Part shown: positions 27,801 through 40,771 of the stretch, in pieces
Layout: each line of letters starts with the position of its first letter
Position numbering within the stretch: position 1 is the first letter of the stretch
DNA from: Parus major
Taxonomy: Eukaryota; Chordata; Aves; Passeriformes; Paridae
Direction: 5' to 3'
NCBI RefSeq assembly: GCF_001522545.3
Contig: NC_031773.1
Span: 44,188,786 to 44,252,785 of the forward strand
DNA length: 64,000 bases
Made by a program: the position numbers and the translations under genes
Notes under the pieces: model-generated
Databases searched by the model: none
The model's input: the letters and a program-made list of their open reading frames with translations, nothing else
Told to the model about the DNA's origin: nothing

Positions 27801-30800
27801 AAAGTAGTTCTACCTAAAAATAAAAAACTAGCTTCAGCTTTGAGAGCCGAGATTAGTTAATTGTATCAGCAAGTGCTGACTTTGAAGCTTAGATATAAAC
27901 ACCTCTTTAATACCCAACCAAGCTCTGCTAAGAAGAAAGGATGATTTATAGAGCAATGCAGAAGCTGGCAGAGCCTGAGGCTTGAGATTAAACCCTATCT
28001 TAATACTGGTTGATAGTACTGCATTCTATGACACCCAGAAGTGATGATATAATGCAGCATAGAGGAACCAGGGGCTTTTGGTCATGCTGTTTTCTGTTCC
28101 TGTTAATTATCTCCTAGGTCAAGGTGTACATACTCTGCATATGCATCTGCTAATGGCAGAATCTGTTACAGTCACAGTAAAAACATTTTGCAATCTGACC
28201 TGAGTAGTAAGATTGGGCAATGTCACTTCTTGTTTCACATAGAAACCCTTCTGTTTAGGTTCACTTCACCAATTACATCCTAAATGCTTTTATCTCACTC
28301 CACTGACCCCTAAAACTCAACTCTAAAATTCAAAGCTATCTTTCTCTCCCATTTCAACTAAACTGGGTGGGGCAGAGCTTATGCCTTTTTATGGGAAGCA
28401 GTGATGAGCTATTTTTCTTAGAAACAATTAAAAGTAACACCTGGAAGATTTAAAGTTCATGCCACCATGAACACCATCCACCATGTGGATTATATTCTTA
28501 ACACCCCGAATTTAAAGTGGGGGAAATGCATCAAAAGCAGCTAAATGAACGACCCTGCTTGCCCTCAGTTTTATGCAGCCCTGCACAGAACAGAGAGCAC
28601 AAAGGTGCTGCATCCCTTGGTTCCAGCAGACACCAAAGTCTGCTGGAACCAAGTATGTGAAAATGCACTGGCTTCATATTGACTCAGACACAGGTTAGAC
28701 ACAGATGGTACTATGAATGTGAACGTAGAGTTCTACGGTAGTGGTTGGAACACAGATTTAAAAACTCTACAGTGTTTCTGTGAACTGCTCTGATCCCATA
28801 ACTGTGGTTGTGCAGCTCTCTGGCTCCAAGTCTAATTGCTGGATTTTCTGTTTGGATAATAAGCAAGGGTCTACTCTACAAAGTGTATTCTAATCATTTG
28901 ACACTTTAAATTGATTTTAACTTCAAAATAAATGAAATTGAAATTGAATCTGGCAATATAATATTAATCATAAGCAATATCTATTACATATATTATTCAA
29001 CATCCATAATATTTCAGAGTCTTCAAGCAGCATACCAAAATCTCAATATCACAGAAAGCAACTCCTCTGACATCTGAAGAGAGAGGACATCAGCACTGGC
29101 AGGTGGTTACACTAGACCCACAAGGTCCCACTGCCTCTTTCTCCCAGCTGAGGACAGTTTAGATGGACAGCCAAACCCTTCTGCAGCCCGTCTATGCCAC
29201 CACATCGCTGTGGTGGCTGAAGGTCAGACACTGCACAGACACAGTGCCACTGCTAATCCATAACACGCTGTGTGACACAGAAGCAGCAGAGCAGCTTCAA
29301 CGGCTCACGAATTGGTCGAGGCTGTCAAGTGCCATTTGGACAGAGGATGTGAATTATGAGAAGTTTGTGAGCTGAAGTCAGTGTTCATACGCACTAATGA
29401 GCAGTTTCCCATCTGAACACTAGGCAAGGGACAGGAGACATTCACTGTCCCAAAGCGTCCTGTAGTTCAGCCCACCCACAGGAGTGGCGCTGGTCTAAAG
29501 GCTGCAGTAGTCACTTTGGTGACACTACTTATTTAGAAAAAACTCAAAGGAATTTGGTGAGCCTCTCTGGCCCCTATCATCCCTAAGTTTGTCACAAGAC
29601 TATTTTCTTCAATTCCTACAAGCTGTGGCAAGGCAGTATGTGCTGCTTAGATGAATGACACTCATATGTCAAGGCACCTCAGGATGGTGCACAGTAGCCA
29701 ACCTTACCCTCTCTGCACAGCAAAGCTACATCACCTGCTGCACCTGCTGCAATCATAAAGAACTGCTTGCCCCAAAGCATACTTGGATCTCCATTATTCT
29801 TTTTTCTTTATTCAGAAATTTGGGGTTTTTTCTCCCAGATCTCTCCTGACTTTTATCTGCAGGAGTTAACTACAGAAGAATTTAACTATCCCTCTGCAAC
29901 ATTTTTGAAGCTATTAAAGCATGCAGAGGTTCAAAAAAGGGAAGAAAATCTGGTCCAGAGAATGGGAGAACTGTTGAAATGATGTTGATTATGTTTTGAA
30001 ATTCTCCTTGGAAGAAATACATTGCTGAGAATACCAAATATATGGGCTGGTTATTTAAGAACTGCCTGCTTACAAATCTTTTCCCCTGCCAGTAATCCAA
30101 TGCTTAGATTTTTATTGAACATTGCTACTTTCTTGCCCAAATCGTGTTAAAACTTAATTGGAAATGGTTCTTATTTTCATATTTTTATTTACCCTATTTT
30201 TCTCTTCCTCCAGGCCAACTGGGTTTAGCCATAGAGCCCCATTCCACTAACCTCAAAAACAACCCATTCCTTTTTACATCTTCATTTTCTTCCTCTTATT
30301 GTGCTGTTTTATCCTGTTGAGTTTTTATTCCTCTCCAGCTACCATATAATTTTTCCTGAGCACCAGCATTACATAGGCTTGAATCTTGAGGTAAATGTAA
30401 TAACTCCAAAGGGTTTGTACAGGTATATCTGTGTTCTGAGGCCTTAAACTAGAAATGAGCACCTAATTTAGATCAGATCAGTTATACAAATCAGCTTTTT
30501 ATTTAATTTTTTTGCTGGTATCCTGAGTATCATAGTATCCTGTGGAGGCATATGCAATCAATAGAAGCCAGTTGTCTGCAACACTCACTGTTGGTTAATA
30601 AAAATAGAAGGAACACACTGAGATCTCATTGTATCATCATCATCTGAGTCAGTGGTGAAAACCTGGTTGTAATTAGAACCTGTAGATCTTCTGAAGGTAA
30701 GTGTTGAAAGGCTCTTTAGAGCTTTGGAAGGACTCGCCTGAAAAAATTTGAGAAAGATCTGGAAAAGAGACCTTCCTCCCTATAGCTTGTTAACTAGTAC

Positions 30801-32965
30801 CATTATGGAGGGAATGTACTCCATGCTGGTAAAAGTCTATACCTTCTGTTCTACCCAAACCTTTGGGTGAATATTAAAATCCTGGCTCAGCCACAAAGGG
30901 AAATGGTGAAATTCTTGAAAACATATTGGAATCTACTGGTACCTGATGAGCAGAACAAAAAGTAACTACTTTAATAAAATTTACATTAAAAATATAATAG
31001 AGGTAAAATAGTTACATGCAAAACCTTAAGATATATTTATGATAGAAGACAGGAACCCACACATACAAAAGTAAAATCAGCATGTTTTCTTTCTAAAAAA
31101 CAGCAGTTTTAGTCAAGTTATTTGTGTCTTTCATTTTGCAAATCTTGATTACAAATGGCTTTTCCCTGAAGAATGCTTGACAATGCTTGATCATTTATTT
31201 GGCTTCCAATATTCTTCAAGGCAAAATGAATTAGCGATATGTTTCCCTGAATTAAAAATCAAAATGGTTCTGTCTTGGCTTGAAGTAGTCAAGTTGCAAG
31301 AAAGATGTTGCCTGACCTAAATCCCTTCAACACTTGGATCAGAAGAAAGAATTTTGGATTCTTACCACAGACTCTCCAGTAAGTATTTGTAGGCTGAACA
31401 TTTAGTTGGATTTGTAATGGCTGAACATAGATTGGCTTCCTTATGATTTGTCTTTTTATTATTCCCATTAACATTTTCTGTTTGTCAGGTAAAACATTAG
31501 CATATGGTACCCTATAACACATTTGCCACATAGTGAGGCTAATGAACACAGAAGTATTTTATCAACTTCATCTATAGTGCTTTTACCAGTTGATAATTGC
31601 CATAATGGGGAATTTGCTATTTTGATCTTGTAGAGCATGATTACATTCATACATTAATCTGGGCTATCTATCATCAATAACTGGGCTGCTCACATCAATA
31701 ACTGCTTGAAAACTCTGTTCCAAAATACTTTTTCTCGTGCTCTTTTTTCCTGTGGCTTGCTTCCAGCACACCAGTTGTCTGACTCCCACACCTTTCCTAA
31801 ACTCCTCCTCCTCTAAGATGTACTCCTCCTGTGAGTCTCTCATACATGGCTGTGTATAGGAGAAAATTATGCTGTTTGCAGAACAAAAAAATCCTCTCAC
31901 ACCACACACTGTAGAAGAGCAAATAGTGGGTATATAAAAGGTCAGCTATTTTAAAGCACTTCAAAAGATGATGAAAAGTGTTTCCCGGAAACAAGAAGAA
32001 CCCTTCATAATAAAAATATTTCCAAAACATTTTTGAATCTTTCTTCTCCTGCTACCTTCTGCTGCAGACCTTTTCTCTATCCCAGTTTCTCTGCATTTGG
32101 ATTAGAGTCATACAATAAAATTAAGTCATATGACATCTTTAGCTGTTTGACAGCAGTGTCATCTATGAAACTTATCCTCATCTATGAAAAAGCATCTTTG
32201 CAATTTGCAAAATTAGTAAGATGCTTACATCTTCTGGAGAAAAATGAAGTTCAGTGACTTCAGCAGCTACTATTAGGCATCTGCTGTACAAATGACACAA
32301 TCATTGCACAAAGCAATCAGTCCAGCTGGCCAGAGTTCCTGCATCCTTTGGATACGGTCTTTGATGAATAGACCCTCTTATTTTTCATCTCCAATCTATT
32401 ATTAATAACATTCTCTGTGATCATCCAGACACAAAGAATTAAGACAATAACTCTCTAAGTGAATAACAGAGCCTTAGTTTGCCCAATGGAATAGCAGCCA
32501 TTAAGCTTCTGCCCAAAGACCATTTCTTCAGACACAAGGATGAGCAATTGCCACACAGGCTTGGAAAGAGTTCATACGTAGTATATCAAGCTAAAACATC
32601 CCCTTTTCTTGGGAGTTCCTTGTGGTAGCACCAAATGCATCAATTAAATTGCCTAATGAAAAGCATTTCAGTATAAAACAATCTTCATTCAATGTAACTG
32701 TGTCTGTTGTAATAACAAGAATATAAATTAAAGTTTCTTTGTATCTGCCTGCAGGCAAGCTTAATGGAAAAGGGGAAAAAAAAATGTCAAGGTAGATAAT
32801 ATTTCTGTGTCACTGAAACAACAAAAAATTATAGAAACTAACTTTGTGGGACAAGGAGGGAGATACAAAGGAAGAAACCACAAGAATTTCCTTGTCAACA
32901 AGCTTTTCTTTATCCCATCTGACTCTGGACACTGCAGACAGCCCAGACTAACACTCTGCTAGTCT
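24830..32965. other. AT-rich gene-free region
   Basis: I found no convincing exon, RNA gene or repeat family in this stretch apart from the 28.6-kb hairpin listed separately. Open frames are short and unrelated to known families. There are scattered runs of A or T only. Confidence 0.55.
28616..28653. repeat. Perfect 16-bp inverted repeat with 6-nt loop
   Basis: Left arm CTTGGTTCCAGCAGAC (28616-28631) and right arm GTCTGCTGGAACCAAG (28638-28653) are exact reverse complements around ACCAAA. The palindrome is probably a short inverted duplication from template switching. The stem is too short for a typical microRNA precursor. It is not followed by a T-run, so it is not a terminator of any known kind. 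Confidence 0.95.
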
Positions 32966-32969
32966 CACT

Positions 32970-33541
32970 GTGAAATGCTGCTTCTGTCTCTCCACCACAC
33001 TGCTGTTCATTCAATCCCTCTGAGTGGCAGCAGGGAGAGAATGGAAAAATGAGAAAACTCATGGGTTGAGATAAAGACATTTTAACAGGCAGAACAAAAG
33101 CCACACACAGAGGCAAAGCCACACAAGGAATTCATACACTGCTTCCCATGGGCGGGCAGGTGTTCAGCCATGGCCAGGAGAGCAGGGCTCCATCATGTTC
33201 AAGTCTTCCTTGAGACGACAAACACCATCACTCCAAACATCCCTCACTTCCTCCTTCTTCCCCCAGCTGTACATGTGAGCATGATGCCATGTGGTCTGGA
33301 ATAGCCCTTTGGCCAGTGGAGTCAGCTGTCTAGCTGTGTCCCCTCCCAGCTCCTCGTGCACCCCTGGCCTCCTCCCTGGTGGGCTGAGAGTCAGAAAAGG
33401 CCTTGGCTCTGTGTAAGCTGTGCTCAGTAATAACAAACACATCCCTGTGTTATCAACACTGTTTCCAGCACAAATCCAAACCACAGCCCATAGGAGCTAC
33501 TATAAAGAAAATTAACTCTACCCCAGGCAAAACCAGTGCAA
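32970..33541 (-). mobile_element. Degraded endogenous retrovirus LTR (solo)
   Basis: The block matches an LTR family I know from passerine genomes, with its sense on the minus strand. Recognisable + strand pieces are 'CATGGGTTGAGATAAAGACA' near 33061, 'TTCCCATGGGCGGGCAGGTG' near 33145, 'GTGTTATCAACACTG' near 33448 and 'AAAATTAACTCTACCCCAG' near 33508, ending in TGCA at about 33541. In the sense direction the right end would be the LTR 5' end. The TATA-box and polyadenylation regions are present but mutated. No gag, pol or env frame lies on either side, so it looks like a solo LTR left after recombination between LTRs. The left boundary is approximate, and I do not commit to a family name. Confidence 0.7.
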
Positions 33542-35911
33542 GTGCCTACACAGAGAGGGAGTTCACAGCGTTCTCATTAAGGATTGCAGTTAGAAGCCAG
33601 GACAGGAGCAGCCACAGCGTGGCAATCACGTTGTCGTGCAGAGAGGGATGATGAATGCAGGCACAAGCACCTGCTGAGATCTCTGACTTCCTGACAGTGT
33701 GCACGGCACGCCTGCTGCTGTTGGACAGCCCCAGTTCTCACACATCCCCATCCTTTTTTTGTACCATATCCATCCATTTAGGACTAGCCATTAAATCGCC
33801 ATTCTTCATGCATAACTTCATGCTGTTTTCCCTTTCAGAAAGTGACCTGTCAAAAGGAGAGAGCACACTGCACAACAATTTCTTTTGTATTATTTGAACA
33901 CATGAAGGAAATACCATTTATGGGCTGCAGAAACTGGAGTTTCAGCCTTCCAGATTTCATACCCTCTTCACATGAGTTATGTGTATACTTTTCCTCTTTA
34001 TAGCTTTCACTACCTTGTCTTTTCAAAACCCATGAATCCTTTTTATTTCACTTACCAAAATCTCAAACTACGTAATTGTTTTACCACAGAGGAAGTTTAA
34101 ATCTGGAACTAGCACAACGCATCCTGAAACACAAAGGTATTAGAATTTGAGATATGCATCTATCCACAACATCCTTCTCCCAAGTATCTCAGCCGAAGTT
34201 CTGCATCCGGTCTGCAGAACTGCAATATTCTCCTGACCCTCCCTAAATTGTAAGGAAACTCAGGTCTAGATTTAAACTTTACACACAACTGTGTCTCTTG
34301 TTAAGAGAACAGAAATATTATGGGCTTGGTAGTGCCCATTTTTGAGTCGTTTTTTTACTTGCAAATGTAGGGAAAACAGATTGCTACACTGCAGTTAAAG
34401 GAGGTGACCTATGTTCATAATTAATTTACCTAAAAAACACCCTGAACCTCTACATTTCATATTTAATCTTTCATCCAAAGAAAATACAATGTTATTCAAT
34501 GAGATAGTCAAGCTTCATGAACTCTCTCCTCTGCATGCAAAGGTTTTTTTCTGAGTAAGAGTGATGACCAGAAGATTGCTCAATGAATCCATTGATCTAT
34601 CTTCTGATGCAACTGCCCTGACTATACATCTTTTGGTCATATTCCCTGATAGATCTAAATAATCTCACAACGTTACATCCCTTACACTTTTTAATATCAT
34701 ATGGGGTTGTACCAGTTGACAGACACTGTAGAAGTGATTTCAGGTTTAGGGATTGACACACCCCTAAGAGATTGATACACACCCTAAAGAGCATCTTTGT
34801 GCTTGCCTTCATGTTTGCCACTTATCCTGAAATTATCATTAATATAACCCAGATCAATGCAGAACAAAAATGAAGCTTTCATTCAGCATTGTGCTGGAAT
34901 TGACCCTCTATACAGAGTGTTTGTTTTCCCTCCTTTGTTTGAAAAAATGCCTTCAGGTAAAGATACATTCTGAATATATTAATCCATATTTATTTGATGG
35001 GGAGAGAGTTTATTTACTAGTAGTAATAAACTACTATTAAAAATACTAATATAATTATTCATTAGAAGTAAATTTTAAAGTATTATGAGTTTACATTTTT
35101 AAGTCTCTATAGGAGGCAGACTTGTCTTGCAAATAGTTGCTGACAATTTTACCTATTTTAGCTCTTTTTGCCTGCAATTTTACAGTTTTGTTTATCTAAG
35201 CAATTTAGACATGCCTTCTGGTTCTAAATATTATTTTCATTCTTCTCTTTTCTTGCACTGTACAGGTCTGTTTGACATGCCTAACCTAGGATTGCACTAT
35301 GTATCAGGTTTTCTGATTCTTACTGCTCTTGACAGTGCCTAGCTGCAAATAGCCAAACTCAGCTTTTAATCATATGTAATGAATGTTACAAATGACATTC
35401 AATTCTTAATGCACAGCTGCAATAACTTTTGCCTTTTAAACACAGCTGAAATTTCTTATATACTCTCTTGGTGCAGAAGCTAGATTTATTTAAAAATTGA
35501 TAACTTATGACTGATTCAGTTGATTTTAAATATAAAAAGGCATTGCTCAAAACTAGTGAGATTTGTAGATGTAAAACAAACATTCACTGTGGAAACATCG
35601 GGTAAAGAATTTGCTGAACAATATAGGACTTCTGCATAAGAAGAAACAAGATTTAACATTACTAAAGTCCATATCAAATGCTTGAGTAACATGTTAACAC
35701 ATGCAATATATTACTTATCTGATGTTGTGTGTCTTAGAGGTTAAGGAAATGTTCCAAGAACTTTGAGGTGTGCGGAATTATGTACAATAGTCACAGCTCT
35801 TACAGCTCTTATTCATATTATTGTTGGTTCTGGAGTTCTTGTGAAAATCTGAAATAACTTTTCTGAAATAATTCTGAAAAGCTGAAGTATCAGCGGACCA
35901 ATAAGTTCATT

Positions 35912-35929
35912 AAAAAAAAAAAAAAAAAA
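35912..35929. repeat. A(18) homopolymer
   Basis: Eighteen consecutive A residues. This could be the remnant tail of an old retro-inserted sequence or simple slippage. I do not recognise anything upstream. Confidence 0.9.
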
Positions 35930-37208
35930 GGTTATCTAATAAGTTTGTTTAAATTCTTTTACTTAAACAGAGAAGTATGTAGGGTCAGGATTTTTCCCAT
36001 GTCAGACTGAGCAAAAATTTGATTTCTTTAGCAGAATTTTGTAGAAAGTATAAAATATGATTGGTATTTAGCACTGAAGTCTTTTCAAATAGCTCAGTCT
36101 TCATGCCACTTAGAGAACAATGGTTCTAAAAATACCTTTAGTATTTCCTTTTTTACCTTTCTTAAACTATATCAGGAAAGATTGTAACCCTCTCATCCAT
36201 GTGAACAGAGGAGCCTACATAGTTTCTTCCAATACGAACAGTCAATCTACAGAAAAATTTGACTTTTTCATGTCCTCTTTTTTTTGAAGTTCCTAAGTGC
36301 TATAATTAAAAGTATTTCAGTGTGTCAGCCTGAGAATGTTTATACAGCGGAGATAAACTGAATTTCTCTCACCTTTCTCTGGCTCTAGGCAAGAGTCCTT
36401 GAGTCCTTGGTAACTATTAAAGAAGAGGCAGGAGCATACATTCATTTGGGAAACCTACCATGTGCAGTAATGAGGACTTAACACTGCAGAGATGGGACTG
36501 GGATGGAGTGATGATGCAAGTTTAAACATTTTTTTTCCTCTCAGTCAGTCTTACTACACTGAGGAAGGGCAACCATACAGTTATCCAGCTCTAGGTGAAA
36601 GGCTTGGTTTCAGTTTTCTGCAAAATCCTCGAAAATGTTAGTCCTTCCCACATGCATAAACAGGGGAAATAGTCTGATAGTTTCCCCATTTCCTGCTGCT
36701 CTTAATCCTTCCTTTTCTCTTTTCTATATTCATTATTAATAACAAATGGACGAATGGAGTGCAGTGTCTGGTTCAGCTCTGGTGAGAACTCTCAGGATGC
36801 AAGTGGGAACTGCTGCCAAGTGACTCGATTTCAAAACGGAAATTCTCCTATGAAAACTTTCTGTAAGAGACTGCCAAGTTAAACAGGCCATTCCCATATT
36901 TATGACGTTTTTTTAACTCCTTTCCTTTCCAAACACATTCTAGCAAAACACTGTCCATGATTTCAGTTGAGAGAATGTGAGGGAGGTGAAATGAAAAATG
37001 TTTTCTCCAGTCATTTTGACCCAGATTGCTAAAATTTCATTCTATGAGTTCATTTTGTGTAAGCTGAATTGGATTTATGAGGCATGAATCTCGTTTTTTC
37101 CTTAGTTTTAGTGTAACGATTATATAAAACAGTAACCTCATGTATCATCTAACAGACGAAGTCTGAGTCAGTAATTTTACTGGATATAAAGTAGAGCACT
37201 TCAGAATT

Positions 37209-37222
37209 CCACCAGAGGGAGC
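37209..37222 (+). promoter_or_regulatory. CTCF-like motif
   Basis: CCACCAGAGGGAGC fits the 14-bp core of the vertebrate CTCF motif well, in + orientation. Chromatin binding cannot be judged from sequence. It is one of three CTCF-like cores noted in this window. Confidence 0.4.
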
Positions 37223-40200
37223 CAGTGCGATTGAAAACGTGAAATTCTAAGTTTAAAAAAAAAAAAATCGAACCCAAAAACACTTAGGGTAAGCTCATTA
37301 TCCTGCAAAATAGCAGTCTGGAAATAAAGACTGATCTTCAGAAGCATCGTGTTTGTGCCTTTTGAAGCAAAATTCTTCACATTCAATATAACACATAATG
37401 GAGATCAATAACATAAATTAAAAACAACCATGCTTTTATTTTTTTCCCTGGGAAGTTCATTATTTTGCATTACACTGCACTTTAGTGACTCCTTATTTTG
37501 ATCATTTATTATCACCTTGACAATGTCTCACTTCATATATTTCCCCACAGCCTTTTTCTCATCTCTTAAAACAGGCATTTCCAAACCACTGGTTGCAGAT
37601 CACCATCTCCCCAACATCAGCTGTGACAAAGTTGTAAAATGTCCTGTACATCTACCTAGCAATGCATCTGATATCTTTTCTTTAAACACTTTTTCTTAAA
37701 TTTGACTAGAATTAAGACTATTTTGGTGATTGTCAGACAATATATTGCAAATACATAGTAAAGATCTGATTTCAAGTAGCTGTGCTCTAAGCACATAATT
37801 CTCAACAGTTCTTCATTTTCTGTTTTGGCTATTCAATTTAAATATTCGCCACTTGTTTCAAATGTAAAGTGTGCTGTGATCAATTTCTGCATCTTTTTTA
37901 GGTGTCAGGCTTTTCACAATTGAGCAAGATAGTTAACCAACAATCACATCCTGAGCCACCTATGGTTTTCTCTGCCATTAGTAACTACAGGAATGGCAAT
38001 TCATTTCTCTAATGGCTTTTTAATATTTTATTTTAGATCATCTTCTTTCTTCTATCTGCTAAATCTAAAAGCCTAACCACTTCCCTTCTATTGCTCATTC
38101 ACCCACCAAAAATTGTGCCAGTAGCCAAAGAAGCCAATTCCAGCACTGACAGGAATTGAACAGGACCAGGAGCTTCTTCAAGCCTTCAGGTCACTCTTTT
38201 GCACTCCAATGACTTAGATAAATCTGCTTTAAAAAGGTAAACAGGTAAAAATCCTGGTTTTTTCCTGAGGAAATAGAGTCAAACAAAAACAAAGGGAGAG
38301 AGGAGAGGAAGAATAGTGAAAAAGACAAAAAAAGACAAAAAACTTCATAGTGGAGAAGTCAGAAGTAGGAGTAATAATACAATATGTGGTAAAGATAAAA
38401 ATCAACTTCTGAAATTCGAATTATGCCTTAGTGATTTTCATTAATTATGAGGACCACTTGGGATTTCTCAAGGTTTCCCTGTGCATATGGATTACTGCAA
38501 TCATTGGAGTATACCCCTAAGTAAGGAAAAGCATACCCTGGATGTAAACCATGCTGCAAGAATAAAAAAGGCTAGATTCAACTGTTAAACTTTTTACCTA
38601 ACCAGAAAATGCAATTCAGCAGGGGCATTTCTTGTCTATTTAATTTCAAAATTCTTAGGACATAAATATTCAAGCCCTGAAATTTCTCCAACAAGTTTTT
38701 AAAAGGCTCTATTTATTAGACAGTTCACATGACTCAACACGGAGGGGAAGCTGCCCAGCTGTGTGGCTGCGTTTAGTACTGAATAACCTGTGCCAGGCTA
38801 ATAGGGGAAAGCCCCTTAAATCCCTCCTCCCACTAATCCCCCAGGCACTGACCTACAATGTCACGGTCCTCCTTACCCTGAATTTTTTCAGCTCTTCAGC
38901 TGTTAATTTCACGCTAGATGCCTGATCACTCCTTCCCTTAAGAGATGTAAATTGATCTGTAATTGTAATGGTCATTTTTACATGTGGCTTTCACCGGTCA
39001 CCTTTTAGCAGCCTCTAGGGACAAGCTAAACACGGATCTGATGCAATGATGAGGAAATCATGCAAGAAGATTGCAAGAACTGGACACATGAAATAGCTGC
39101 ATGTAGATCCTGAGGAGAAGACGAGCCTCCACGATCTTGGAGCATTGATAGTGGTTCCCAGTACTTGTTCTGCTTTGCATTTGCGTGACAAATCAACAAG
39201 GAATGCATATGCTCTGTAACTGCAAATCATTGCAGCCTCATAATAGCATATCCACTTCAAAACAGCCCCTTTGCTGAGCTGACTCACACCTCCATGTCTC
39301 TTCTTGCTCCCCTTCTTAGGTATTTTTGGATAAGTCATCTTCTTGTTTGGGGTACATTAAGATGTCTGAAGCTCAGCTCCCTGACCACAAGGGTTAATGA
39401 ACAGAAGGAACTGAGAAATTGCAGGCAAAAAGATCTAAACTAAGTGTGTGTGGTCCCATAAAACGCAAACAGGCAACGTTTGATCCACCAGAAAGTCTCC
39501 CAGCTTCAAGCAAACCATTAACATCTTTTGAACAAAATTTGAACATGCACAGCAAGTGTAGACCAGCCTGGCAACACCGGTTTTGATCCTGCTCTGGGAG
39601 GTTTAAAGCCTATCACCAGATCACAGCCCTACAATATGTCTCATTACACTACATCTAAAGTCTTTAAATTGTTGAGAGACTGTGGTTGTTATTTTTCTCT
39701 TTTCAGGACAAAATTTAAATCTGTTTCATCCACCGAGAAACATATTCAAATGTTTAAATGAGTAGGCCAATTCTCAGATATGCATTATTTACAGGTCACT
39801 TATATTTAGAAGTCTACATATAGGATGCTGTTTGCTCTTTAGCTATGATTATCTGAAAAAAAACTGAGCTGGGGTTCATTTATGCAAACAAATACTAGCA
39901 GTAGTGGAGGCCATCAAAAAAGAACACCATTTGCTCCAATTGCTTGTTTATTATATGGTGTTAATTCTTCAGCTCAGAAGTCAGCAAATTAAATATAGTT
40001 TCTTGTCTAATGTCACTGTGATACAAACTTACAACCATGTTTCTGCTGACCGGGTCAGCATCAAGCCAGATGGTCAGCCCATGTCCTTCTGCCTTTTACT
40101 CTCAAATCCCAAAGTAGCTGGTTTCCATTTCCCTCTTTCCTTTTTTAGGTAGGTGAGGAGCAGGTGCTCCGGTTCCTTAACCTCAAGGACTGCTGACTCC

Positions 40201-40517
40201 AGCACTTCTCAGGTTCCCGTAAAAAGAAGCTCTGCGTGAATGAGATGCAGAACTACAAACGCAAAGACACCCGAGCTGCCGATGCAGCTCTGCTCCCCCC
40301 GCCTCCAGCCGGGCAGTTCCCTCCCGCGGCAATTTCCAGAGACCCGTGCCCGCAGGTCCGCGGAGCCTGTCTGTGTGTCGGGTGTGTCCGGAGCTGTCCC
40401 TGTGTCGGAGCTGTCCCTGCCCGTGTGTTCAGGCCCGTGTGCCCGCTGCACTCCCGCCTCCAGCTCCGGCCGGGGGGAGCGGGAGCGGGCCCCCGCGGGG
40501 AGCGCAGCCCCCACGGC

Positions 40518-40589
40518 TCCTCGTTAGTATAGTGGTGAGTATCCCCGCCTGTCACGCGGGAGACCGGGGTTCGATTCCCCGACGGGGAG
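40518..40589 (+). tRNA. tRNA-Asp (anticodon GTC)
   Basis: A 72-nt gene matching vertebrate nuclear tRNA-Asp throughout. The acceptor stem 5' TCCTCGT pairs with 3' ACGGGGA, with G discriminator, and no CCA is encoded. The anticodon GTC is at 40551-40553. The internal pol III promoter is intact: A box around 40525-40535 and B box GGTTCGATTCC at 40568-40578. A T6 pol III terminator is at 40607-40612. There is no intron. An identical copy lies on the opposite strand at 40700-40771. Confidence 0.97.
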
Positions 40590-40606
40590 AGCTGCGCTCG
40601 CGCGCG

Positions 40607-40612
40607 TTTTTT
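40607..40612 (+). terminator. Pol III terminator of the + strand tRNA-Asp
   Basis: A run of six T residues begins 18 nt after the mature 3' end of the tRNA. Four or more T residues are enough for vertebrate RNA polymerase III to stop. Confidence 0.8.
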
Positions 40613-40682
40613 ATTTTACTTGCCGCGCCCCGCGCGAGCCGTTGACGCCGCAGGCAAAAGGCGCCGTCCGGCGGCAGGCGGG

Positions 40683-40687
40683 AAAAA
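40683..40687 (-). terminator. Pol III terminator of the - strand tRNA-Asp
   Basis: AAAAA on +, so T5 on the transcribed sense, 12 nt beyond the 3' end of the minus-strand tRNA gene. Confidence 0.75.
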
Positions 40688-40699
40688 CAGCACTGCGGC

Positions 40700-40771
40700 C
40701 TCCCCGTCGGGGAATCGAACCCCGGTCTCCCGCGTGACAGGCGGGGATACTCACCACTATACTAACGAGGA
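40700..40771 (-). tRNA. tRNA-Asp (anticodon GTC), inverted identical copy
   Basis: The exact reverse complement of the 72-nt tRNA-Asp gene at 40518-40589. Every base matches, so anticodon, A box and B box are all intact. The two genes converge, with 110 bp between their 3' ends and a separate T-run for each. Flanking sequence is not shared, so the duplication is either old with the flanks diverged, or the coding parts are kept alike by selection and gene conversion. Confidence 0.97.

Larger units (their letters stand above)
33545..40150. other. AT-rich gene-free region
   Basis: No gene is supported. It holds homopolymer A runs (35912-35929 and 37255-37267), a CTCF-like motif at 37209-37222, and a moderately GC-richer, motif-dense block at 38720-39010 that could be a regulatory element. 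The ORFs here are chance frames. Confidence 0.55.

Noticed and set aside
28616..28653. The 16-bp hairpin as a microRNA gene
   Set aside because: The stem is about half the length of a typical precursor, is perfectly paired, and the flanks do not extend it.
1..40000. RMST lncRNA exons and its hosted microRNAs (miR-135a-2, miR-1251)
   Set aside because: I looked for the miR-135 mature sequence and found no match. In human these lie far upstream of TMPO, so they are probably outside this window.
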